The notes under the pieces are model-generated. The model saw nothing but the letters and a program-made list of their open reading frames with translations. It was not told the origin of the DNA and made no database searches. Positions 34,109 through 43,964 of a DNA stretch of 47,877 bases are shown in pieces. This DNA is from Sulfurimonas sp. GTDB lineage: Bacteria; Campylobacterota; Campylobacteria; Campylobacterales; Sulfurimonadaceae. Position 1 is the stretch's first letter; each line of letters opens with the position of its first letter. A program made the position numbers and the translations under genes. Where the stretch lies: NCBI GenBank assembly GCA_002899765.1, contig PPDH01000040.1, forward strand, positions 37,478-85,354, read 5' to 3'.

Positions 34109-37100
34109 ATGTTTTCTGCCTTTTTTATTAAAAGACCCATCTTCGCATCGGTAATCGCTATAATTATCGTGCTTGCGGGTGTAATTTCTATGCGTTCACT
34201 GCCGATTAGCGAGTATCCAAGAGTCATTCCCCCGCAAATCGTAGTTTCTACTTCTTATCAAGGTGCAAGTGCCGAGACAATCTCTAAAACAGTTGCAGCA
34301 CCTCTTGAAGAGCAGATAAACGGTGCGAAAGATATGTTATACATGAATTCTCTTGCGGCAGATAACGGTTCTCTTAGCATCAGCATCTTTTTTAAAGTCG
34401 GAACAAATCCCGACGATGCAAAAATAGACGTCAACAATCGTGTTCAAGCAGCACTCTCAAAACTTCCAGAGCAGGTTCAGAGACAGGGTGTCCGCGTCAA
34501 TGAAAAATCGCCGGACATGCTTCAAGTTATAATCCTTAACTCACCTAAACAGACAAAAGATGTAACATTTCTCTCAAACTATGCACTTATGAATGTTGTG
34601 GATAGTTTAAAAAGGATTAAAGGCATCGGTGACGTAGTAATATTTGGTGCAAAAGATTACTCTATGCGTATCTGGATTGACCCCTTGAAGCTCAAAAAAT
34701 ATTCATTAACGGTCAATGACCTTATAGTTGCAATTCGTGAACAAAACGAGCAGTATGCAGCAGGAAAACTCTCCGCAGAGCCTGTTGCCGGAAGTGAAAT
34801 GTTTACCTATACTATTGAGACTCCATCAAGATTTAGCGAGCCTTCACAGTTTTCTGAGATTATCATCAGAGCAAACGAGGATGGAAGCGCACTCAAGCTT
34901 AAAGATGTAGCGACCATAGAGCTTGGTTCTCAAAGCTATGATATGAAAACTAAGCTCAATAACGCTCCTGCTGTTCCAGTAGCTGTTTTTTTACAAAGCG
35001 GAGCAAATGCGATTGAAACCGCAAAAGAGGTAAGAGAAACTATCGCTGTAATCAGTGAGAGTTTTGTTGAAGATGTTGAGTATGTAATTCCTTATGATAT
35101 TACCGATTTTGTTGAGATATCCATTAAAGAAGTTATTAAAACTTTTGTTGAGGCTATTATTTTAGTTATTCTTATTATATACCTTTTCTTGCAAAATTGG
35201 AGGGCTACGCTTATCCCTGTTTTAGCTGTTCCCGTCTCGATTGTAGGAGCATTTGCGGGAATGTACATGTTGGGATTTAGTATCAACCTGCTTACTCTTT
35301 TCGGGCTTGTTCTGGCAATCGGGATAGTTGTTGATGACGCAATTATCGTTATAGAAAATGTGGAGAGACACATGAAAGAGGGTCTCTCTCCTCTTGACGC
35401 ATCCCTAAAAGCCATGAAAGAGGTCTCAGGTGCGCTTGTGGCTATCGTTTTAGTTCTCTCTGCCGTATTTATTCCGGTCGCATTTTTAGGCGGGCTTAGC
35501 GGAGAGATGTACAGACAGTTTGCCGTAACCATCGTTATCTCTTTGGCAATTTCAGGGTTTGTCGCACTTACCTTAACGCCTTCTTTATGTGCGCTTATGT
35601 TAAAACCTGCACACAAAGAGCCGAAATATTTCTTTAAATGGTTTAATAATACATTTGATTTTATGACACGAGGTTATACGAGTGTAGTAAAACTCACAAT
35701 CAGATACGCGTTTTTAAGCCTGCTCCTCTTTGGCGGGCTTATCTATGTAACGTACGATATGTTTGTAAACCTCAAAACTGGATTAGTTCCCTCAGAAGAT
35801 AAAGGAACGGTGTTTGTATTTAGCTACAACCCTCCCGGGTCATCTCTAAGCAGAACGGATAAATTAACGAGAGAGATTCATAATATCGCTTCAAAAGATA
35901 AAGAGAGCATAAAAAATATTGTCCAATTTGCAGGAATGGACTTTGTAACTTTTGCGCAAAGAACAAATTCGGCTGCCACTATCTTAAAGCTTCAGCCGTG
36001 GGATGAGAGAACAAAACCTGAGCAGCATGCAGGCCAAATAGCCGCACAAATGAGTAAAAAGCTCTTTGCTACAAGTGACGGTTTCTCTTTTGGAGTGGTT
36101 CCTCCGCCTATCATGGGCATGGGAGTTGCGGGTGGATTTGAGGTGTATGTGCAAAATAAAACAGGCACGGATATTAAAGAGCTTCAAAAATATGTCAATG
36201 AGATTATCCAAAAAGCAAGTGCAAGACCCGAACTCGCGGGGGTGAGAACAACACTCAATACAGCTGTGCCTAAATATAAAATCAGCGTCGATACCGCAAA
36301 AGCAAAATCAAAAGGAATCGATGTAGATCAGATATACCAAACGCTAAATGCAACTTTTGGAAGTTTTTATGTTAATGACTTTAACCTCTTTGGCAGAACT
36401 TACATGGTAAACATGCAAGCAGATGAATCTTTCAGAAAAACACCGGAGGATTTGGAGAAGATTTATGTCAGAAGCCTCAAAGGCGAAATGCTTCCGCTTA
36501 GCTCTTTTGTAACACTTAAGCAGACAACAAGTGCAGATTTAGTTGAGAGATTTAACCTCTTTAGTGCCGCAAAAGTTGCAGGTCAGGCAAGTTTGGGATA
36601 CAGTTCAGGGGATGCTTTAAGAGCCATGGAAGAGGTTGCAAACGAGGTCTTGCCTCAGGGATATGCTATCAGTTGGATTGGTACGGCGTATCAGGAGAAG
36701 CAGATAAGTAGTGCGGGAAATCTGGCGTTTGTATTTGGAATCATATTTTTGTATCTTATCTTAGCAGCGCAATATGAGAGATGGTTGATGCCGATATCTG
36801 TTATTTTGGCAGTACCGTTTGGAGTCTTTGGAGCAGTCGTGGCAAATAGCATGAGAGGGCTTGAAAACGATATCTACTTCCAGATAGGTATCCTTGTTTT
36901 AGCCGGACTCTCGGCTAAAAATGCGATACTTATCGTGGAGTTTGCTATGCAAAAGAGAGAGCAGGGTATGGAGTTGGTGGATGCTGTTTTGGAAGCGGCA
37001 AAGATTCGTCTGCGACCAATCATCATGACATCACTCGCATTCACACTTGGAGTTATTCCTCTTGCAATTAGCAGCGGAGCGGGAGCGGCAAGCAGACACT

Positions 37101-37207
37101 CCATCGGTACGGGAGTTGTCGGAGGAATGTTAGCCGCAACATTCTTAGCTATCGTGTTTATACCGCTCTTTTATATTCTTGTCTCAAAAATTGGCAAAAA
37201 AAAGTAA
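34109..37207 (+). CDS. RND multidrug efflux transporter, AcrB/HAE1 family
   Basis: The inner-membrane proton antiporter expels toxic compounds, probably drugs, bile-like or aromatic molecules. The 1032-residue length and twelve-span layout with two large periplasmic loops are typical. The proton-relay double aspartate is in GIVVDDAIIVIENVERHM. Further marks are the N-terminal FFIKRPIFASVIAI and the repeated VFIPVAFLGGLSGEMY-type segments. It closes the efflux operon. The palindromic repeat downstream (37255) might end the transcript. Confidence 0.95.
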   Translation: MFSAFFIKRPIFASVIAIIIVLAGVISMRSLPISEYPRVIPPQIVVSTSYQGASAETISKTVAAPLEEQINGAKDMLYMNSLAADNGSLSISIFFKVGTNPDDAKIDVNNRVQAALSKLPEQVQRQGVRVNEKSPDMLQVIILNSPKQTKDVTFLSNYALMNVVDSLKRIKGIGDVVIFGAKDYSMRIWIDPLKLKKYSLTVNDLIVAIREQNEQYAAGKLSAEPVAGSEMFTYTIETPSRFSEPSQFSEIIIRANEDGSALKLKDVATIELGSQSYDMKTKLNNAPAVPVAVFLQSGANAIETAKEVRETIAVISESFVEDVEYVIPYDITDFVEISIKEVIKTFVEAIILVILIIYLFLQNWRATLIPVLAVPVSIVGAFAGMYMLGFSINLLTLFGLVLAIGIVVDDAIIVIENVERHMKEGLSPLDASLKAMKEVSGALVAIVLVLSAVFIPVAFLGGLSGEMYRQFAVTIVISLAISGFVALTLTPSLCALMLKPAHKEPKYFFKWFNNTFDFMTRGYTSVVKLTIRYAFLSLLLFGGLIYVTYDMFVNLKTGLVPSEDKGTVFVFSYNPPGSSLSRTDKLTREIHNIASKDKESIKNIVQFAGMDFVTFAQRTNSAATILKLQPWDERTKPEQHAGQIAAQMSKKLFATSDGFSFGVVPPPIMGMGVAGGFEVYVQNKTGTDIKELQKYVNEIIQKASARPELAGVRTTLNTAVPKYKISVDTAKAKSKGIDVDQIYQTLNATFGSFYVNDFNLFGRTYMVNMQADESFRKTPEDLEKIYVRSLKGEMLPLSSFVTLKQTTSADLVERFNLFSAAKVAGQASLGYSSGDALRAMEEVANEVLPQGYAISWIGTAYQEKQISSAGNLAFVFGIIFLYLILAAQYERWLMPISVILAVPFGVFGAVVANSMRGLENDIYFQIGILVLAGLSAKNAILIVEFAMQKREQGMELVDAVLEAAKIRLRPIIMTSLAFTLGVIPLAISSGAGAASRHSIGTGVVGGMLAATFLAIVFIPLFYILVSKIGKKK

Positions 37208-37254
37208 CTGAAGATTTAGGTAACCATTAAGAATCCAACCACAAGTGGAGATCT

Positions 37255-37344
37255 GTCACTGCGAGGAGCGAAGCGACGTGGCAGTCTCACAGAGTTTTAA
37301 CAAAAAGAGAGATTGCCATGCTTCGCTCGCAATGATAAAATGAC
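37255..37344. repeat. Palindromic repeat element (BIME/REP-like)
   Basis: A 90-bp imperfect inverted repeat is formed by GTCACTGCGAGGAGCGAAGC-type sequence (from 37255) and its counterpart near the end (GCTTCGCTCGCAATGAT). The pattern resembles interspersed palindromes starting GTCATTGCGAGGAGCGAAGCGACG in many bacteria. It lies between the efflux operon and the convergent gene at 37359. Its copy number elsewhere cannot be seen here. Confidence 0.75.
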
Positions 37345-37358
37345 TGCAAATTTAGAAG

Positions 37359-37979
37359 CTAAAGAGCCTTAAAAAACTCTGCGGCTTCAAGTTCATCCTC
37401 GCTTAGATTATCTCGTGCGAAATCTTCATCTTCGGCTATAACTCTTTTAACCTCTTTTTGACAGTAATCAAACATAACATCTTTTGCATGCGTTAAATTA
37501 TCAACAAAACCAAGCCCGCTTAATTGATAAGGTTCCTCTTGTTCTATACAAATAAGAGTGCCGTCGCATTTATCTTCAATTACTTCGACTAAAGTTCTGT
37601 ACTTTATATTAAACTCTGTAGCATGCCATCCTATCTCTTCCATCTCTTTGGTGCTAAACTCATCAACACCGTCCGCGGTCGTGTCATCGTAGGTAGCTCT
37701 TAGTTTATTAAACCCTATAATCTCTTGCAAGTTTGCGGAAGCTTTTATAAGCACTCTCTCATTATCTTCTAAAACTTGATAGTTTTTGCCAAGAGCTGCC
37801 TCTAAAGGAGTGTTTGCTTCAACTGTGCCGGCGTAAATTAGGATATCTTGCGAACCAAAGGGCTCATGACAAATCTCTCCATCGATTCTGATTCCAAATT
37901 TTCTGCCTGAGTTTATAGCTTCTTGTAGACTCTTTTTATCTGCAGTGATGATTTCTTTAAAAAGATTAAACTTTTTCAT
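37359..37979 (-). CDS. Conserved-looking hypothetical protein
   Basis: The 206-residue protein is acidic and soluble with no signal peptide or membrane span. I recognise no family. A well-spaced GAGGAAT site precedes the ATG and the coding frame is clean, so it is real. A striking feature is the strongly acidic end (EDEDFARDNLSEDELEAAEFF). Its neighbours are an efflux operon and ilvC with no evident link. Confidence 0.7.
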   Translation of the reverse strand: MKKFNLFKEIITADKKSLQEAINSGRKFGIRIDGEICHEPFGSQDILIYAGTVEANTPLEAALGKNYQVLEDNERVLIKASANLQEIIGFNKLRATYDDTTADGVDEFSTKEMEEIGWHATEFNIKYRTLVEVIEDKCDGTLICIEQEEPYQLSGLGFVDNLTHAKDVMFDYCQKEVKRVIAEDEDFARDNLSEDELEAAEFFKAL

Positions 37980-38030
37980 AAATATTCCTCTGTTTTTGCC
38001 GACATTATAAAAGTTTTTGCTTTATTTTAG

Positions 38031-38036
38031 TATAAT
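38031..38036 (+). promoter_or_regulatory. Candidate -10 element for ilvC
   Basis: A perfect TATAAT lies 51 nt before the ilvC ATG. The T-rich -35 region lacks a clear hexamer, which is common for promoters in this phylum. A 6-bp inverted repeat (AATGCC and GGCATT) follows directly in the leader. Confidence 0.5.
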
Positions 38037-38071
38037 GCCAAAAAAATTTTAGGCATTTAAGCTTAATATAA

Positions 38072-39109
<1,038 letters not shown>

Positions 39110-39111
39110 AA

Positions 39112-39170
39112 TAGCGACGCATTTTCTGCGTTGCTACACTCGTCACGTGCTTTAGCACGCTTCCTCGCTA
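39112..39170. repeat. Structured palindromic element after ilvC
   Basis: This element has nested inverted repeats: an outer TAGCGA/TCGCTA pair (39112-39117 and 39165-39170), an inner 9-bp stem with one mismatch (39113-39121 and 39127-39135), and CGTGC/GCACG (39146-39150 and 39155-39159). The pattern suggests a folded RNA or mobile palindromic repeat that may also act as a transcription terminator. Family membership is not established. Confidence 0.6.
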
Positions 39171-39210
39171 TGCGCCTTGAAACTCCACCACTCTTTTAGT
39201 TTTTACATTT

Positions 39211-40173
39211 TTACAATAGCTGCTGTACTCTTAAAAGCGTAGAGAGTAAAATAGCGTCTTTGTCTACATGTGAGCTTTTCATCTTTAGTTCGCTCTCAAG
39301 AAGCAGCTCATGTAATTTATAGTAAGTTTGCGGTTTTATTTTTATAGACATTGCGGCTTTTTCATCTACTACAAACTTTGGAGCTGGATATCCAAGTATC
39401 TCTAGCGCATTTGGAGCGCCGTTTACGCGTATGTAGATATGAAACATGTAGAGCTGCGTGAGATAGGATGTTATGGCCGTTAGCACTCTTATCTCATCTT
39501 CTCCATGTTCAATAATACTTTTTAAGTCCTCTTTGAAATCTTTTTTGTTTAAAATCTTTTTTATAAAATCGTCTATGCTTGTTTGTGCAAGTCCAAAAAC
39601 TAGACTGTCTATGTCCTTAATCGTTATGACTCTGTCATAAACTCTCAATTTTTCTATCTCGTTGGATGCCAGAGCGATATCCCAGTTGTGAATTGCTAAA
39701 AGATGGTTGATTGTATGGTTGTCGATATTTACATTTTTTTCACGGGCTACTTGTGATACGGTAAAAATAGCTTCACCTTGATTTGGGTGGAAAAATCTGA
39801 CACACATTGTTTTTGTTTTGGCACTCGGTTTTGCATATGCTTTTTGATCATCCCCATAATAGGCGTAAACGAAAATATTGTTTGGATTTTTTTCACACTG
39901 CTCTACAAGCGTGTCCAGCTCTTTTTTTGGAATTTTCTTTTCACTTTTGATTATAAGAACATTTTGATCGCCAAAGAGTGAAGCTTGCGATAAGTGTGCT
40001 TTTGCAGAGGCAAAATCATACTCGTCATGATAAAATTTTGCCACAGAAGCATCTTTGATATCTGTTAAAATCCCAAGATATCTCTCTATAAGAAAAGTGC
40101 TCTCTCCAAAAAGGATAAAACTGTTTGAGAGAGAGCCGTTTTGAATATGTTTGTCTAGTTCGCTTTTGTACAA
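39211..40173 (-). CDS. holA: DNA polymerase III delta subunit-like protein
   Basis: HolA opens the sliding clamp as part of the clamp loader. The 320-residue protein has the delta-fold: an early SFILFGESTFLIERYL, an AAA-like domain with SQASLFGDQNVLIIKSEKK, and a C-terminal helical domain. Sequence divergence from E. coli HolA is expected in this phylum. The start is TTG 40173, 1 nt after the rnr-like stop with AGAGAGAAAG as ribosome site, so the two genes are coupled. Confidence 0.85.
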   Translation of the reverse strand: MYKSELDKHIQNGSLSNSFILFGESTFLIERYLGILTDIKDASVAKFYHDEYDFASAKAHLSQASLFGDQNVLIIKSEKKIPKKELDTLVEQCEKNPNNIFVYAYYGDDQKAYAKPSAKTKTMCVRFFHPNQGEAIFTVSQVAREKNVNIDNHTINHLLAIHNWDIALASNEIEKLRVYDRVITIKDIDSLVFGLAQTSIDDFIKKILNKKDFKEDLKSIIEHGEDEIRVLTAITSYLTQLYMFHIYIRVNGAPNALEILGYPAPKFVVDEKAAMSIKIKPQTYYKLHELLLESELKMKSSHVDKDAILLSTLLRVQQLL

Positions 40174-40174
40174 A

Positions 40175-42130
40175 TCAGCTTTCTCTCTCTATTCGTTCAA
40201 CAACGCTTGCATAGATTTTTGCTTTGGCAATGTCTGCTTTGTCGATTCTTACTTTTACATCTTCAAAGAGTTGTGCATCCTCTCCATGGTTTATTAAAAA
40301 TCTAGCTCCCTGAATCTCATCATGAAGTTCGGCTTTTAGGTATGGGTCGGTGGAGGTGATTCGTGCTTTAAAGATACCGCCGATATTTTCATCTGCCCAG
40401 CGTGCAAATTTCCTAGCCATAAACTCATTTTCAATCGATGAAGCTTCTCTCTCTTTTTCGCTCACACTCATACAGAGCGATTCGATATTTCTAAGCACGT
40501 AAGAGCTCTCTTCCTTATCGCCTCTTGCAATCGCTTTTAAGAGTCTGTGAACAATCAAATCGGAGTATCTTCTGATGGGTGATGTAAAGTGTGTATACTC
40601 ATCAAAACCGAGTCCGAAATGCCCAACATTAAACGGTGCATACCTTGCCTGCATTTGAGACTGGATGATAAGCGTATCGACTTCGCTGGAGAGCCCTATT
40701 TCCCGTGCTTGTCTTTGTATCTCGGTAATGGTTTCTTTAATCGATTTTTTAATATCTACAAACATACCGATGCCTGCGAGTTCCTGATAGAGATTTTGGA
40801 GTTTTATTTGATTTGGCGGTTCATGGATACGAAATACGCCCTTTGTAAATCTCTTGGCAGCTTCTTTGTTTGCAAGCAGCATACAGTCTTCAATTAAGGC
40901 ATGAGAGGGAGTTTCCTGCGCATAAGTAGTATGCGTGATGTTTGAGTTTTCATCTATAAACATCTCAAGTTCGTTTGAGCGGAAATCGTAACCGACTTCA
41001 AGTCTTTTTGCTTTTAGTTTGTCCGTTATGATTTTTAGTTTGGATATATACTCAAATATTATCTTCTCGGATTCATTTTTTGCTTCTAATTTTCCTTCTA
41101 AAAACTCATCAATCTCTTCGTAGTTAAATCTTCTTTGCGAATGGATTATCGCTTCGTAAACTTTCGAGTTCTCTACTTCAAGCGAGTCAAGGTTTAGTTT
41201 TATCTCAAAAACATAGGAAAGTCTGTCAACATCGGGCTGTAAAGAACAGAGAGTTTCACTTAGTTGACGCGGAAGCATCGGAATGGAGCGGTGGGGAAGG
41301 TAGATAGAGAAACTTCTGTAAATAGCCTCGTTGTCGATTGCTCCAAAAGGAGTAACATATTCGCTGACATCGGCTATGGCGACATAAAGCGTGGAGTTTT
41401 TATCATCCCAAAATATTGCATCGTCAAAATCTTTTGCCGTCACGGGGTCGATTGTACAAAACGGCAACTCTCTTAAATCTGCTCTTGAAGGATATTTTGA
41501 GACATCTACCTCTTTAAAAGAGGAAGCTAGTTCTAATACTTCAGGCTCAAATTCGTCATGCTTGTTAAATTGCGCAAGAACTATTTTCTCATCAACTAGA
41601 GGGTCTTTTATGTTGCCAAGACGCTCCATAATAGTAAAGTCTTGATTGTTGATTTTAAATACGTCGCCATATTCATACGCGTCTAACTCTTCTTGTGATA
41701 ACTCTACGCCCGTCGGGTACTCGGTTTTTAAATCAACCAAAGATTTTCTACCCTCTTTTGAGATTATATAAGCGACGCTGTAGCTCTGCGCTCTTCCGAG
41801 AATCTCAACAACTTTTGCGGCAGGAGAGCCTCTTTTGCCAAGCAGTCTTTGCACGATAACAAGGTCGCCCGCTTTAGCGCTTGCTAAATCTCCTTCGCCT
41901 ATAAACATGTCACGGGTGTATTCTCCGATGACATGCAGATATGCAGTCTCTTTTTGAATAAGACCCAAAGTGCCTGCGCGGTATTTGGAGTTGAATTTGT
42001 AAACATTCTCTTTTTTGGTGATGTAGCCTTTGGCTAAAAAACTCTGTATAAGCTCAAGTTCATCTGAGGCAGCATCCTGCTCGCTTAGACCGTTTGTAAG
42101 TTTTATCAGAAGTAATTTTATATCAAGCAT
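40175..42130 (-). CDS. rnr: RNase R/VacB-family ribonuclease
   Basis: This 3'-5' exoribonuclease degrades structured RNA. The 651-residue protein has cold-shock-like N-terminal regions and the RNB domain with catalytic aspartates in CTIDPVTAKDFDDAI. Later conserved marks are LPHRSIPMLPRQLSE, HFGLGFDEYTHFTSPIRRYSD and a short C-terminal S1-like part. It is shorter than E. coli RNase R (813), as in other Campylobacterota. The ATG overlaps the HDOD stop (TAATG). Confidence 0.93.
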   Translation of the reverse strand: MLDIKLLLIKLTNGLSEQDAASDELELIQSFLAKGYITKKENVYKFNSKYRAGTLGLIQKETAYLHVIGEYTRDMFIGEGDLASAKAGDLVIVQRLLGKRGSPAAKVVEILGRAQSYSVAYIISKEGRKSLVDLKTEYPTGVELSQEELDAYEYGDVFKINNQDFTIMERLGNIKDPLVDEKIVLAQFNKHDEFEPEVLELASSFKEVDVSKYPSRADLRELPFCTIDPVTAKDFDDAIFWDDKNSTLYVAIADVSEYVTPFGAIDNEAIYRSFSIYLPHRSIPMLPRQLSETLCSLQPDVDRLSYVFEIKLNLDSLEVENSKVYEAIIHSQRRFNYEEIDEFLEGKLEAKNESEKIIFEYISKLKIITDKLKAKRLEVGYDFRSNELEMFIDENSNITHTTYAQETPSHALIEDCMLLANKEAAKRFTKGVFRIHEPPNQIKLQNLYQELAGIGMFVDIKKSIKETITEIQRQAREIGLSSEVDTLIIQSQMQARYAPFNVGHFGLGFDEYTHFTSPIRRYSDLIVHRLLKAIARGDKEESSYVLRNIESLCMSVSEKEREASSIENEFMARKFARWADENIGGIFKARITSTDPYLKAELHDEIQGARFLINHGEDAQLFEDVKVRIDKADIAKAKIYASVVERIERES

Positions 42131-42927
42131 TAAAAGTTTTGCAACGCTTTCTCAAAGCTTTCCATGTCAAGGTCATATTTGGTTACTAACTCTTTTGCAG
42201 CGGCCGTGCTTTCCTCTGTAGTTGCACCGTTTATCTGCACGGCAGTACGAACTACATGTAATATTTTGACAGCTTTTTGATTATTTTCTTTTGCGTTTTG
42301 CGGGTTTTCGCAATTACGTATTGTGTCTATAAGATCTTGTTCAAATCTCCAATGCTCAAAAACACTGGCACTAACTTCGGGAGTATCAACTCCAACTACT
42401 TCTCTCTCTGCCGCTTCAACATTTTTAAGAGATAAAAGAGCATTTTTAAATTCCAGTTGAGCATTATTTGCAATAATTTGCTGGGCTATTAAAACCTTGC
42501 CGATTTCAACCAGAAATGCAGCAGGCGATAAAATTCCTAAAAGTTTAGGCTCTTTTCTAATGCACCAAGCAGTTGTTAGGGCATGCTGTTTTTTTGAGAG
42601 AAGAGAAAACATGTCATTTGTAATGCCGTAAGGTGAAAGGTCAAGAGCAAAGCTTTTTTTTACAATGCTGGCAAGAGCAAAGCCTCTTACGGTTCCCATT
42701 CCAAAAAGACCGACTGCTTGATTTATAGAGTTAATCTCACGAGAAAAACCATAAAGAGGAGAGTTAGCAGCTTTTAAAATATCTGCCGTTAAGAGAGGAT
42801 CCCTCTCTAAAATCTTGACCATGTCGTTAAAAGTACTCTCAGAATTTTGGTAAACAGACTCAATTTGCATCACTGATTCGGGAAGCGGCGGTAGTTGTTT
42901 GATTTTTTTAAGTATCTCTTCGGTCAT
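42130..42927 (-). CDS. HDOD domain protein
   Basis: The 265-residue protein has one HDOD domain (LPPLPESVMQIESVY; LLTADILKAANSPLYG; INQAVGLFGMGTVRGFAL), related to HD phosphohydrolases but lacking the full metal site. HDOD proteins act in signalling, often with c-di-GMP or two-component modules; the role here is unknown. It starts after AGAGAGAA and its stop overlaps the rnr-like start, so regulation of RNA decay is imaginable but not shown. Confidence 0.9.
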   Translation of the reverse strand: MTEEILKKIKQLPPLPESVMQIESVYQNSESTFNDMVKILERDPLLTADILKAANSPLYGFSREINSINQAVGLFGMGTVRGFALASIVKKSFALDLSPYGITNDMFSLLSKKQHALTTAWCIRKEPKLLGILSPAAFLVEIGKVLIAQQIIANNAQLEFKNALLSLKNVEAAEREVVGVDTPEVSASVFEHWRFEQDLIDTIRNCENPQNAKENNQKAVKILHVVRTAVQINGATTEESTAAAKELVTKYDLDMESFEKALQNF

Positions 42928-43052
42928 CTAATTCTCTCTTTTATCAAATATTAATTTAGCTAGATAATACATGTTTATTCATAAAAAAGTACTGAATATT
43001 TACAAAATGTAGATATTATTTTCCTACCTTTTTTAAAAAAAGAGGGAAGAAT

Positions 43053-43379
43053 ATGCAAAAAGAAGCGATGCTTATACAGTTAGGTTATGTACCAAATGAT
43101 GCTTTAATGAAACAACTCCAGAGAATAGAAGAGAACACCTCGGGTTATGAAAAAATACAAAAACACATCATGGATTTGCATGATCATTTGAAAGTTGATG
43201 ATTCTTATGTTGCAATGTCAAACTCAAACGATTTTTTTAAAATAAAGATTGAAGCCCAAAGCCAAGAAATCGCCGAAGAAGCACATGAAAAAATTAGACA
43301 TTTTTGTGAAAAATACAAAGTAATAATAAATAAACTAGAAGATAAAAACACTTATTATATAATAGGATTTAACCATTAA
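43053..43379 (+). CDS. Small soluble protein, function unknown
   Basis: The 108-residue, mostly helical protein has no recognisable domain, signal or membrane span. It contains several glutamate/lysine-rich helices. A very good GGGAAG site precedes ATG 43053. Its stop (TAA) overlaps the probable ATT start of the greA/B gene, so it seems translationally coupled to it. The family and role are not known to me. Confidence 0.65.
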   Translation: MQKEAMLIQLGYVPNDALMKQLQRIEENTSGYEKIQKHIMDLHDHLKVDDSYVAMSNSNDFFKIKIEAQSQEIAEEAHEKIRHFCEKYKVIINKLEDKNTYYIIGFNH

Positions 43380-43902
43380 CAAAGAGCCGATGAGTGTTGA
43401 GGGTTATGACCTTTTAATCGAAGAGTTTAAGTTTTTGCTTGAAGTGGAAAAACCTAAAGTTGCAGAGGAGAAATTAGTTGCGGCAGCTTTGGGTGACAGA
43501 AGTGAAAATGCGGATTATCAGGCGGCAAAAGAGAAGCTCAGATTTATAGATAAAAGACTCTTTTATCTAAACTCAATGATAGAGAAATCACAAATCATAG
43601 ACCCTTCAAAGCTCTCGCATGAGAGAGTAAGCTTCGGCAGCAGCGTAAAGATTTTAAATCTTGAGACGGATGAAGAGGAGAGTTATACTATCTGCGGGGT
43701 GTTGGAGTCAGAACCCGAAAACGGGCTTATATCGATACACTCCCCTTTAGCTCGTGCTATGATGGGAAAAGCTGTAGAAGATGAGTTTAAAATCAAACTT
43801 CCCCTTACAAAGAAAGAGTATGAGATAGTCGAAATATTTTACAAAAACATCTTCTCTTTAAAGAAAAATATTCGTACAAAAGCAGACTTTTCGTTTCATT
43901 AA
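43375..43902 (+). CDS. greA: Transcription elongation factor of the GreA/GreB family, probable ATT start
   Basis: Gre factors rescue backtracked RNA polymerase by stimulating transcript cleavage. The N-terminal coiled coil carries the acidic tip [15 protein letters not shown], which resembles GreB, while the rest ([26 protein letters not shown]) matches Campylobacterota GreA. The canonical ATG is 43390, but the frame upstream reads N-K-E-P-M-S, the start of GreA in Helicobacter and Campylobacter as I recall. It is preceded by ATT 43375 with TAGGA 8 nt before it. ATT overlaps the upstream TAA. The protein is 175 residues from ATT. The C-terminus is lysine-rich and extended. Confidence 0.9.
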   Translation: MNKEPMSVEGYDLLIEEFKFLLEVEKPKVAEEKLVAAALGDRSENADYQAAKEKLRFIDKRLFYLNSMIEKSQIIDPSKLSHERVSFGSSVKILNLETDEEESYTICGVLESEPENGLISIHSPLARAMMGKAVEDEFKIKLPLTKKEYEIVEIFYKNIFSLKKNIRTKADFSFH

Positions 43903-43925
43903 AACTCTTTTTACTTCATGTTGGA

Positions 43926-43931
43926 TATAAT
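43926..43931 (+). promoter_or_regulatory. Candidate -10 element for purL
   Basis: A perfect TATAAT preceded by TTGGA lies 34 nt before the GTG start of purL. No clear -35 hexamer is seen, so it may be an extended or T-rich-spaced promoter typical of the phylum. Confidence 0.5.
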
Positions 43932-43964
43932 CTGCGCTTAAAAACCAAATTTTTAGGATTTCCC

